A stretch of 64,000 bases of DNA, taken from the NCBI RefSeq assembly GCF_020360975.1, contig NW_025408671.1, positions 2,852,001 through 2,916,000 on the forward strand, given 5' to 3'. The stretch comes from Hirsutella rhossiliensis (lineage: Eukaryota > Ascomycota > Sordariomycetes > Hypocreales > Ophiocordycipitaceae). The notes under the pieces are model-generated. The model was not told the origin of the DNA. It did no database searches and worked only from the letters and a program-made list of their open reading frames with translations. Positions 22,303 through 33,601 of this stretch are shown here, piece after piece. Positions within the stretch are counted from its first letter, which is position 1. Every line of letters starts with the position of its first letter. The position numbers and the translations under genes are program-made.

Positions 22303-25300
22303 TTATAACTTGGCGTCTGACTCCTCAAACCCGCTCAGCTCCTTGACCGGCCTGGCTCCTTGGCTAGCTAGGAGACCGGCCTTGTGCCGGCGGACGTCGG
22401 TGATTCCTTGAGCAGTCTCTACGGCCGATGGTGCGCCTAGATCCGCCACGTACACAGCGCTTTCCGCAGCTTGGCTCAGCCCAAGCATCTTGGCTTGGGA
22501 AATGATTGATTCCCGTTTGCTTTGAGGTACGTCTGGCTTATCCTTGAGGTAGCCGCCGAGCCGTTCCAGACTCTGTTGCTTCTCATGCGGCACGTCTTCG
22601 AGGCCCGAGGTCCGCAAAAGCTCAATCACCTTGAGGTTGAGCTCTTCTGCTCCACGGGCGTGTAGATGAACCGACATGCGCGCTCGGCTGCTCGAAGACG
22701 GGCTCAGAAACTCGTTATAAAACTCAATCATCTCAGATTTCGTGAGCAGCTTGATATTTTCAGCGTCGAGTTGCGCTATTCACGACAGTTAGCTTGCCTG
22801 TTGGCTACCCAGTGGCTTGCACTCTGCTTACCTTGCTCAAAGTCGTAATACTCGTTGCAGATCTGGGTCCAGTGTCTCGAAGACTCCTCGTCGAGGTATT
22901 TCAACTTCTCAAGACGTTTGATGATGAGACTTCGCTTATGGCCCTCGAAGTCGGACTCGCTCATCGTTTGCAGCGTCTGGCCAAACCGGGCCAGGAAGGC
23001 CTCGATGCGGCTGTCCAGATACTGCGGGGTCCTCTCACCCTGAATCAAAACTCGGAAGCCGCACGTGGTTGCAAAGTTTCGGATGCTCGAAAAGACAATG
23101 TACCCCAGCTGCTCTTTCGTTCTGAGCTGGTCGAAAGCGGGCTCCTGAGTCATCTGGTCAAAGAGCAGCGTCTTGGCGCGAGCAGCCCGGTCGCCTCTGG
23201 TGCCAACGTGAAACCAGGTCTCCACACAGTGATTGACGGTTTCCGGGTCCTTGAGCGTCTTGTTGAAGACGTAATTGGACCCCGGCGGCAAGATGAGCGA
23301 ACGAATAATGGGCCACTCCGAGCGAGGCAGCGCGCGCGGCTTGAGCATGGCGACGAGCATGTCCGTGAGTTGGAGAGCTTCGCTTCTGTGCATGTTTCCG
23401 TGAGCATATACCTCAATGTACAGCTGGGCCAGCATCTGCTTGTGAAACAGCCGGACTGCATCCGCCGTGATGTTCGACAGCTCGGCCGCAAGCTCCTCCA
23501 CAATGTGGTCGCGCTCTGCGTTCAGCCAAGTGACGTAGTCGTCAATCTGATGATAGGACGATTGCAGTTGACAATTCTCGTACCCGCGGGTCAGTCGCTC
23601 CTTGACAATGTCGAACCGCTCGTCCCGGATTTTGATGTCGCGCATGGTCACGACAACTTGTTCCAGCAAGACGGGAAGCTTGTCGTTGTACCCCGAGATG
23701 TCCAAAAATAGACCGCGCGAGTCGAGTGATACAGTGTACTCCAGGCCAGCGAGTTCCGCATCGTACGAGTACTCCTCCAACGCGTCCCTGACAAGCTCCG
23801 TAAAGAGCCTCGCCTTGACGCTGTTTTCCGCCGTGGCGTGTACGATGGGGTTCTTCAAGCTGACCATGACATTGGCCTTGGGGACCCAGAAAGTGTCGTC
23901 CTTCTTCCACCAAGTGCAGGCTTGCGAATCGTTGCGGAGCACGCGTGGGGCGAGGGCGGGTTCTCCGACGTCCTTCTTTTCCACCTCGAGCTTGTTGGGG
24001 ATGAAGTTGTTCCTGTGTGGTAAGTGCAGCTCGGAGAGCCGCTCCGACGCAGGCAAGTTCATCGCCCGCTTCAGTTCCGCCATGAGATTCTCGGGAATAT
24101 TGTCGTATCGATACTCGGTACCGTACCACTTTTCCTTTTGGTCCCAGTCGCCGGGAAAGCTTCGCGAGACTACCATCAGACGCAGATTCTCCGGCCGTAT
24201 CAAGGACAGGGCCTTCTCAATCAGTTCGGCATCGAATGTGCGCAGACGGCTGTGACCGCTCAGAAGCCACTCTCGCGGCAGAGGCTTCTGCATCACGGAG
24301 CTGGTCCTGCTCGTAAAACGGCAGGCCGGCGTGTTTTCCCTGAACCTGAAGTCCACGTCCGCCATCCCCTTTTGCTCGTCGAAGATCCACTCTTGGGGAA
24401 GGGCTTCACGTAGCAGGGAGACGTACTGGAAGAAGATTTTGGCAATCTCGGGGTAGTTTTTCAGGCCCTAGAGTCAATTCGTCAGTACCGCCATGTGCCG
24501 ATCTCGGGGACAGACATACCTCTTCCGTCAAACGAATCTGCACTTGAAAGATGCCTGGCGTCCCGGGGCAGACCGAGTAGGCGCAAGCAGACAGGCTGTT
24601 AACCCAGCCCTTGCTCTTGACGTACGACATGATGCTACCAGGGCCCTCGTGCCCGATGAGATGGCTGATGTACCTGCTGGGCTGCGACTCGTACAGAGCC
24701 TCCTCATCAACAAAGGGGAAGCTGAGATTGAGCTCCCTCGAGTCCATGACTGGCTTGGCGAAACACTGCATCCCCAGCTCGCATGCACGGAAGGGAACCT
24801 CGTCGGTCCAGCGATTAGAGGGCAGCTCCTTGTTGGCGATTGGGGAGAAGAGCTCGACAACCCATTTCTGGAGGTCGTCAAGAGGCTCGCGGCCGAGAAC
24901 AACGAGCTTCATGCGATTGGCGGAGTAGTGCTTGGCGTGAAACTCGATAAACTTATCTCGCACATTGACCCCCCTCGACTCGGGAATCGTCTTGAGCACT
25001 TCGAAATTGCCGGTCGAGAAGTGACAATAAGGGTGCCCGGGGTTTGACAGGGACTTGTCGAGCTGGTGGAGACGCCAGGTGTCGTTCTGCAGATTCTTCT
25101 TGTTCTCGGAGTCAACAGCCCTCAGTTCCCTGTCCAGGGTGCTCGACAGGAAGAGGGGCTCGATAAAAAACTGAGCAAAACGGTCCAGGGCCTCACGCAG
25201 GGGCGACGGGTTAGCATCCGAGGGGTCATTGTCGTTTGCTGGTTTCGCGGCCACGTCAAAGAAGTAGTTTGTGGAGGTGGAGGCCGTGTAGGCGTTGGAG

Positions 25301-25694
25301 CTGCCAGAGTTGGCAGAGAGATAGCGGCCATACTCGTTCTCGATGGGGAATTTCTTGGTCCCCATGAACAACAGCTGCAAAGTCACGGCAATCAGTTGTC
25401 TCACCCGCACAGTGCCAGTGGAGAGGGAGAGGAAAGGAGGCCACCCACATGCTCTACAGCGTGGGCCATGCCGGGCATGCCCTCTTCGTCGCTGAAGTTC
25501 CCGACATTGACGTCAAGGGCGGCGCTGGCCTTGTCTGTCTTGGGGTCATGAACCAGCAGGGCCTCGAGCTCGTTGTCGAGGCGGACAACCCGGTAGTCGC
25601 GATCGTCCAGCGACGGCTTCTCGAGACAATCCGTCACGACGACGACGGGGCTCTGGCGGCCCGGGGCCAAGCCGGACGACTGAGAGGGAGACAT
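22303..25694 (-). CDS. ste23: Insulin-degrading-enzyme-like metalloprotease (M16A, Ste23 type)
   Basis: Zinc endopeptidase of the insulysin family; in yeast Ste23 trims the a-factor pheromone precursor and degrades peptides. Four exons: 25694-25449, 25374-24520, 24467-22832, 22775-22303; 1069 residues, near the usual 1000-1050. The inverted zinc motif HAVEH (residues 78-82) sits at the very end of exon 1 and is completed by LLFMGTKKFPIENEY in exon 2, so the intron falls right after the metal site. Downstream M16 blocks include SANSGSSNAYTASTSTNYFF, FDQLRTKEQLGYIVFSS and the C-terminal half without a zinc site. The start chosen is MSPSQSSGLAPG. The frame is open upstream to another Met at 25907, which would add a 71-residue basic leader (see findings). 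Confidence 0.92.
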
Positions 25695-28600
25695 GGGACC
25701 GAGAGGACGGCAGCCAGGCCACGGGTGAGGATAGGGGGGAGGCGTCCCGGGACGCGGGGCGGAAGCGGCGAAGAGTCTGGAGGGTGGATCAAGGACGGGC
25801 AGGGACTGACGGGGTGGACAGGATGCAAAGGTCAAGGCAAAGGGCGGGAGACGACGACGGAGATAATTTGCTAAGGTCGTGTCAGGCCGGCCACGGTGAA
25901 AAGCCAAGGTAAGGCAGGTCTGGGTACGGATCGGTACCTACCGCGTAGCTCTGAAGACTGGCGAATACAGTCGGCACGCCACTCGGAGTCGGTGGGGTCT
26001 GTGCGATGCGGCTGGCTCTCAGGGGACGCGATGCGGTAGCGGCTAGTGCACAGTGGTGCTGTCTCGGTGCTGGAGGTACCTAGCGGTACTCGTCGAGAAA
26101 GCAATGGCGGACCGGAGAGTCGGGAGTGGAGGCGTGTGTTGGAGGTAGACTGTCTCAACTGATTTGGGATGAGCCTGGAGGGACCAAGCCGACTATTATA
26201 TCAAGCGTGCTCCCTCCCCGGTACGCGCCCCATCAAGGTAGGGGGGAAAGCGTTCGTGGGTTGGGTGTACAAGGCGCTGCCTGGCAACAGATTCGTGCTT
26301 GACGAGAAACGAACAGGCATATTTGCCCTGACACGGCACACGGACGGATGCTGCCTTGGAGTCGGTCGGTTGTGACGGAGGCAAAAAAAGCGGCCGGACT
26401 GCTGCGACAAAGGAAGGCGTCTTTGTTGCTGGGTACTCCGTAGGTGGTAGGTAGTTGCACACACCGTGGTTTCTGCACGAACTCGGCGTGCACCCACGGT
26501 AAATTGTACTCGACTGCACAGTGCCTGGACCAATGTACTACTGTCTTGGGCACTCCGGTCTTGTCGGCTGCCTGCCTACCGACTCACCGTCGAGACCCAT
26601 TGGATAGCGGCGGCTGATGGTATCACGAACTGGGCCAAGCACAGAGAGGCGGGTGTGCGGCGCCTCACCAGCGCCAGCGCTGGTGCCATGCTCTGCGCTG
26701 TACAATTCTATTAACCAGAATACATGAACGTCTCGTCATGTTATCGCCTTGGCCTGTTGCAGCCTGCAGCAGGCATGCAGATCGAGCACATTGTCGGGGA
26801 CCTGTTCCATGCCCGATATTTCCATCATTTATGCTTAATCCAAGATCGTGCTGGGTGGATGTCATAACGTTCAAGGCCAAGCCCGCGGCGAACACACTGT
26901 ACGGTGCGGTGAGTCGTCCGTATAGGGTAGTCCATGCACCCGGCGGCCTGCATGCAGCATTCGTACCTACTGTACCTTTCCCCTGCATATTCGGAGGCTT
27001 CCCACGGAGAATTGCCGTCCTCGGAGCCCGCACAACTGGACGAGCTCATCCCTTTCGACTCTGGTGGGCCTCTGGTGAGTCCGCTCGAGGCAACGAGTTG
27101 ATGCTGGGCACGTTCGGCCAGGGTGCATGCCCAGGTCGGTAAGCATCGACCACGGCCGGTTTGCGTTCTCGCAACATGACATTCCAACACACAGGCACGC
27201 GCAAAACAACCATCGGCAAGAACCCACGACGATGCGCAACGTGCCCTCGTGATGCACGGACCGGGCCCGGGAGCGGGCGGGGAAGACGCGGAGACGACCG
27301 TCAGCTCACGCACGCACGCACACACGGCGGCTCGCTCCCTGAACCGCGCCCTCCAAAGACTCGCGCACGCGGCGCAATCGTGACCGTGGGCGTTTGCTCG
27401 ACGCGGAACGGCGCGGAACAACGCTCTGCCCTGCACGTACAAACGTCCTAGGATCCCAACAAATCGTGACGGACAGAGACGACGTCGCTGGGGCAGAGAG
27501 GGTAATACGAGACGTCGTTTCCACAAGCAAGCGAGTGAAGAATGCCGAGGCGTTGAAACATCCCGATGCAGCCCCCCGCCAGTCCTCCCCTCCCCTTCTC
27601 TCCCCCATTTAAATCAGGCCGCCCTTGCCGACACGCTGTGCACTCATGGGCCTGCACCATGGCTGTACCTCCATCGAGCCCGTTGGTCCAAGGAAGCTTG
27701 AGCCCGCGCGCCATGCCGGCCGGCTCTTGTCGCGCCAACGCCAGCGTTGTGCTGCTCTGTTTGGCCCACATGCTAGCCAATATCCGGCGCCCGGAAAGGC
27801 TGATGAGAGTGTCGGTCAAGCCAAGGCCGGGCACCAACATCATCTGCGCCGAAGGAAAGCCACGAAAGAAAGGAAAAGGCTGCGTTGCCTGGATGCGAGA
27901 ATCCCATGTGGCGGTGGGTGGCACCGCCAAACCTGCCGTCTTCCACTCTCTCCTCTCCTACGGAAGGGTCAGGACGCAGCCCAGGCAGCCCGCCAGCCTG
28001 CCAGCTGCCTTGGACAGCAGAGAAGTATCATGGGAGGCGGTCTGCAATGGCGGCTCACCACATTTTTCACGGAAAATGCTGCACGCAGCCCCGACGGAGA
28101 AAGCCCTAGTCATCGCGACACCTCTTGATTCCGGATGCAGCAGGTTAAGGCGCCTGCGGCCCAACCAAAAGGCCGGCCCAGTCCCCCCCGGCGTTCCGGC
28201 ATCCCGGTCCCTGTCGTCGCTGCACCGCGTGGCTGCATGCTTTGCAGATCTGAAAGGCGGTGTCTTCATCGTCTCCGTGTGTGGGGGCAGAGACTTTCCA
28301 ATGGACCCCTGTTTGTCTCTCTCTTCCTCTTCTCGTTGATGTCCCTTGCCAGGAGACATTGTAAAGCCGACAGCAGACGGGACCCAGGTGGTGACGATAT
28401 TTTTGACAAAGTACGCTATACGAGATACCCAGCAAAAGGCTCTTTGATTCGTCTGCTCGTCCCCCCTCCTCGGCGCTTTCTTCGAGTGCTGTCCGGAGGC
28501 ACCCATCGAAACCTCACTCCTGCGACAGCCTTATCCTGGCCAAAGGACGCCGAGGACATCTCAAAAGCAACAGCATCCGCCAGCACGATACAGAGTACGG

Positions 28601-29430
28601 GCCTTTTTGCTTTTGTTTCTCCTCGGGGAAACTCACGGGCACACCCTTGAACCCCCGGATTCGTCAGCCATCTGTTCCCAATCAGCGCGTGGCTTCCAAA
28701 CGCACATGTCCTCGACCGGCATGATGTGATGCATCACTGCATCCACGATCCCACACAAGAACCGAACGGTTCGTGCAGGCTTGCTTTGCCGATCGTCATT
28801 TGCGTCAGCTCGACTTCTTCATCGACTGCTCCCCCGGGGAGAAGATGATGGCCCACAGCCACTGCTCTCAGACATTCACGCCTTGCTTGAGCGCGCCACA
28901 GTTCGACTGAACCCAACGCTGTCCTTGGTAATCAAGGTCCAATTCCATCCGCTGCATGCTACTCCTTTCCCACTTTGGACGGTCATACCCGGCCCTGCCC
29001 TCACGATTCCAGCCCGGGACTGACCCGTCGCACGACCGAGCCGTAGTTTCGTGTGCCGTTGTCCACCGGTGATTAGGAATCCGCAACCGAGTCTCAGAGG
29101 CGCTCTTTGTGAAATTGCCACGGGGAATCGCACAGCTGCCTGCCCAATCATGATGGAATGCACGCGGCGCAGACAATTCGGATGAATAAAGCGCAAGCAG
29201 ACCGCTGCTGCGCTATACCCAAGTGGAAAACCCATCGATGAAAGTCCTTGGGAGTGTCCAACAATTACCAAAACAAGTGGGTATACATGAGTCCTCCGGC
29301 GCCATCGAGCAGCCGTGGGAACAGTGACAAAGGCTGAGCGATACGCGATACCATAGCTAATGATGGTGCACCGTTTCCCGGTTGATATTCTCAAACGACG
29401 ACACAAAAGAAGCTCCAGGCAGCCACCGGA
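25695..29430. other. 3.7-kb region with no recognisable gene
   Basis: Open frames exist (for example 27566-28339 on the plus strand) but none shows a domain, biased composition or consistent splice pattern. Simple CACG repeats lie near 27308-27325, and GTACTCCGTA-type words at 26434-26443. The first few hundred bases are probably the Ste23 promoter. Confidence 0.5.
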
Positions 29431-30294
29431 TCATGACTTGCGCCTGGAGCTCCCCTTGCTTCGTTTGGGACAGTCTGATGACTTGTGGCCGGTTTGTTGG
29501 CAAGCATAGCACGTGAGCCCTCTGCCGCCGCTGGGCGAGCCTCCTCCGCCTCCCGAGGAGATCGAGGTAATCTGGTCCAGACGGACTTCCTTCTTCTTCC
29601 GCTTGTCGCGGAATTCCTTGGCCTTGGCGCCTTCCTGGTTCTGCCTTGTTCGTGACTTTGAACGCGATCGATCCTGCGATAGAGGCGAATCGACATCACT
29701 GCTAACGTCCCTATGCTTTCGCTTGCGGGAGGCTTCGTTGCTTTCGTCGGATGAATGGGAGCCCGACTTGTCATCGGGCGACTCGCGTTTCTTTCCACGG
29801 TGCTGCAGCACGGTTAGCCCAAGGCTCATTCGCGGGGCAGCGTGCTCGTCGTCAAGACGTGCCTTGCTGGCTGGCTTTTTTTCGACTTTTGTCGAGGTGC
29901 GGCCTCTTGCAGGCGCGTCCTCCTTGGCACCCGACTCGTTATCGGAGTCGATGTCGCCGTAGCCAACATAAACAACATTCAACGGTGTGCTCGTCGCATC
30001 CGCAGTCGCCGCCTTGTCCCATGTGTTGTCCAGAGTCCAGTGTGTGTCGGCAGCCGCGTGTTTCTCGAGGGCCGCTTGACGAGTGGCCTCCTGGTCGTCG
30101 AGTGCCGCTTGGATCAAGGCCTGGTCGATTTGGGCGTCGAATCGACCTTGCGCCGGCGAGTGTTGGTGCTTTCGCTTCTTGGAAGGACCCGCCGAGTCGG
30201 GAGATGCTGCAGAAGACGCCGACGCAGCAGCTCTTTGCATGAATTTCATCGTCAAGAGCCTCGACGAGACGCCTTTGGGTGTTTCCGGCGCCAT
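29431..30294 (-). CDS. Mpp6-like nuclear exosome cofactor with C-terminal zinc knuckle
   Basis: Single-exon gene, 287 residues. The N-terminus carries the Mpp6 signature SSRLLTMKFMQRAAA (residues 10-24), known in yeast and human M-phase phosphoprotein 6 to help dock the protein on the nuclear RNA exosome. The middle is Lys/Arg/Ser/Asp-rich and disordered, with SRSKSRTR repeats and short basic motifs suited to nuclear import and RNA binding. A Gly-rich stretch leads to a CCHC zinc knuckle, CYACQQTGHKSSDCP, near the C-terminus, followed by a basic tail. The likely role is a nuclear RNA-surveillance cofactor for the exosome. The zinc knuckle is absent from the short yeast and human Mpp6 proteins I know. 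It lies head-to-head with the complex I gene 357 bp away. Confidence 0.85.
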   Translation of the reverse strand: MAPETPKGVSSRLLTMKFMQRAAASASSAASPDSAGPSKKRKHQHSPAQGRFDAQIDQALIQAALDDQEATRQAALEKHAAADTHWTLDNTWDKAATADATSTPLNVVYVGYGDIDSDNESGAKEDAPARGRTSTKVEKKPASKARLDDEHAAPRMSLGLTVLQHRGKKRESPDDKSGSHSSDESNEASRKRKHRDVSSDVDSPLSQDRSRSKSRTRQNQEGAKAKEFRDKRKKKEVRLDQITSISSGGGGGSPSGGRGLTCYACQQTGHKSSDCPKRSKGSSRRKS

Positions 30295-30650
30295 CGCTAG
30301 GGTTGCGCCGCGGCAGTTTGCGCGGAGAAACTAGAAGGTCCTGGTAGCGACGTGCCAGTGAAGTTCGCCTGTTGAAGCCCGGAAGGAAGAAGCCTCGTAA
30401 GGGGAGAGAGGCGCGGCGAGTTTGTGGGTAGACTTTTGCAGCTTGCGCAAGAAAAGAATCGCCAAAACGTGAATCAGCGCTGGGGAGATGCAAGCTTCGG
30501 CCCCGCCAGTAATTGATTTCGGCGGTGACGGAAATACCTTATTCCGACCTTCCCATGGCTGTCTTCCACGACTCCCTCTCAGCCGCGACAAAGTTCCGTG
30601 CTTGAATTGGAGCTTAGCTGTCGCATTCACGCAAGGTACCGGTTCACATC
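30295..30650. promoter_or_regulatory. Divergent promoter, Mpp6-like / NDUFS6
   Basis: 356 bp separate two start codons pointing away from each other, so both genes must be driven from this interval. No specific factor site is claimed. Confidence 0.65.
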
Positions 30651-31259
30651 ATGGCCGCCTCTCCAGCCAGGCCAATTGGCCTTTTATTGCGCAAATTGTG
30701 CGTTCCCCGCCGGGCACTCAGCACGTCCAGTCGGTTCCTCGAAGCCGCCGTGCCCGCCACCAAGCCCGATACCGAAACCGCCGTCGAGGACGCCCAACTC
30801 AAGCAAGTCAGCCAGGCACCCAATCGAGCCGACGTCTGGTCCCGAAGTCAGAAACCGCGGTCAACGGCCATGACGGGTCCGCGCTTCGAGCAAACAGACT
30901 TTGACCTGCAGGTAGGCACGGATGGGATTGCTCAGGGGCTACGGCTCGGGGAATGCTGACGGCGCGATAGCCTCAACCTCTGTCGGCGATGGAAATGATA
31001 CACAAGCAGCCTGTGCGGTGGACGCACGAGCGTGTCGTGGCGTGCGAGGGCGGCGGCGGCCCTGCTGGGCATCCCCGGATCTTCATCAACACGGACAAGC
31101 CCGAGATTTCCGTGTGCAACTACTGCGGCCTGCCCTTTGTATGTCACAGCCACCAGCACGGCGGGTTGATCTCAGACACTGACGAATTTGAACTAGGCCC
31201 ACGAGCACCACAGGAAGCATCTCGAATCCCTTGCGGAGACATCGTACCCGCTGTCATGA
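30651..31259 (+). CDS. NADH:ubiquinone oxidoreductase zinc-binding subunit (NDUFS6 type)
   Basis: Accessory subunit of mitochondrial complex I needed late in N-module assembly. Three exons (30651-30911, 30971-31138, 31197-31259) give 163 residues with in-phase GT/AG junctions. The leader MAASPARPIGLLLRKLCVPR is a classic basic amphipathic mitochondrial presequence. The zinc site is complete: VACEGGGGPAGHPRI supplies Cys and His, and VCNYCGLPF supplies two Cys, followed by the conserved AHEHHRKHLESL tail. Introns lie before the zinc domain and directly after CGLPF. Length matches fungal orthologues. Confidence 0.93.
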
Positions 31260-31705
31260 TGTTGGCGCCAAGTTATGGAAGCGAGACGGGACAGCTGCAG
31301 GTCACGGAGAGTGGTCCTGGCCGGCCGGGGATTGCGAGCTGCCTTGTTCAGGGGGCTTTCCCTCATGCCAGGGCGAATGGAGCGTTGCATGTACATATCG
31401 CAACAATAGACTGCGTGATGACTCCGACGCCCTGGCCGGGCTGTGTTTGATTCGCAGTGCGAATACTGTGTGTCTTGAATCAGAGCGCCTGCAGGTGGCC
31501 GCCGAGAGCAAGTCTGTTTGCAGTGATTGAAGCAAGCGTTGATGCATGGCGAGGAGACTATTGGTGCAGTGCGCGTTGATGGCAGTTGAGAGGATTATCA
31601 ATCTCGGTCGCCTGTGTGGTGGTATTGCCTGGCAGGTGCCTGGTACCTTCTCCGCCCCACCCCCTCCATCATCGAACTCGGCGGCACACTAACTTAAAAG
31701 GTGCA
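31260..31705. other. Spacer between NDUFS6 and UPF0047 genes
   Basis: 446 bp between two plus-strand genes; contains the 3' end of NDUFS6 and the promoter of the next gene. No other feature is seen. Confidence 0.5.
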
Positions 31706-32590
31706 ATGATGCCTCAACCAACCCACGGCATTTCTACAACGGCCACCATTGCCCTCATCCTCATCCTATTCATCGCCCTGTTCCCAGACCTCTTCCACCT
31801 CGTCTGGACCCTGCCCTTTAGCCTCCTCCGCTTCTCCTATCCGAGCCCGCCCCAGCCAGACTGCCCGCCCACGCCCATCCAGCAGCCGGCAGCTACCATG
31901 AGCTGGTTCCAGAAGCAGTTCACGCTCCCGGCAAAGGCCCGCGGCTCGTACTTGATCACCGACCAGGTCGTCACGGCCATGCCCGAGATCCGCGGCTACA
32001 AGGTTGGCCTGTTGAACCTCTTTGTGCAGCATACGAGCTGTGCCCTGAGCTTGAATGAAAACTGTAGGAAGCTGTAGTTCGTCAAGCGTGTTATCGCGGG
32101 GCTAAACGACACGTCCAGGGGATTCGGACGTCAGAGAAGACATGAGCGATGCGCTGGATCGCATCGCCCCGGCCGAAGGTCCCAAGGGCGAGGCTCTCTA
32201 TCGTCACGAGTAAGCGCATCTTGCCCACCCAGGGTCTGCGAACTGGAATAACCAACGCCCCCCCCCCCCTCCAAAACAGCGCCGAGGGACCCGATGACAT
32301 GCCGGTAAGTTACAAGAAGCAAAGTAAAAACTTTGGGCCGCCGCATCAATTTCTTCTAATAACACATGCCGCCACAGGCCCATATCAAGTCTGCCTTGAT
32401 CGGCGCCAGCGTCACGATCCCAATCAAAGATGGAAAGCTGGTACGTGGCCGCGCGCGAGTTGGCGAGTACCTTGACAGACTGACGCTCTCCCAGGCTACA
32501 GGGACGTGGCAGGGCATCTGGTACCTCGAGTTCCGGGCAAGCAAGCATCAACGACGCATCATGGCCACCATCCAGGGCGAAAAGGCATGA
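31706..32590 (+). CDS. YjbQ/UPF0047 family protein with N-terminal membrane segment
   Basis: Five exons: 31706-32063, 32119-32209, 32280-32304 (only 25 nt), 32378-32440, 32495-32590; 210 residues. From MSWFQKQF (residue 65) the protein is a complete UPF0047 domain: HTSCALSLNENWDSDV, YRHDAEGPDDMPAHIKS and GTWQGIWYLEFR carry its conserved His/Asp and Gly-Thr-Trp-Gln motifs. Bacterial YjbQ has been linked to weak thiamine-phosphate synthase activity, but the eukaryotic role is unknown. The first 64 residues are an extra segment with a strongly hydrophobic stretch (TATIALILILFIALFPDLF), a possible signal anchor or mitochondrial leader. If translation instead starts at Met-65 (31898), the product is the bare domain. 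Confidence 0.88.
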
Positions 32591-32740
32591 GCGGGCACGC
32601 TGAGGCTGGACCACGGATGGGTAGTCATCGCATATGGCTAATCAATAGAATCGAAGACCTATTTCCTCTCTACGAGGCACCCCTCTTCGCCGTTGCGCCA
32701 AACACCGTCGCCATGTAACCCAACGCGTCGAGCCCCGTCA

Positions 32741-33601
<861 letters not shown>

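Noticed and set aside
27566..28339. 257-codon plus-strand open frame
   Set aside because: Composition changes along its length, competing frames of equal length exist, and no motif is recognisable.
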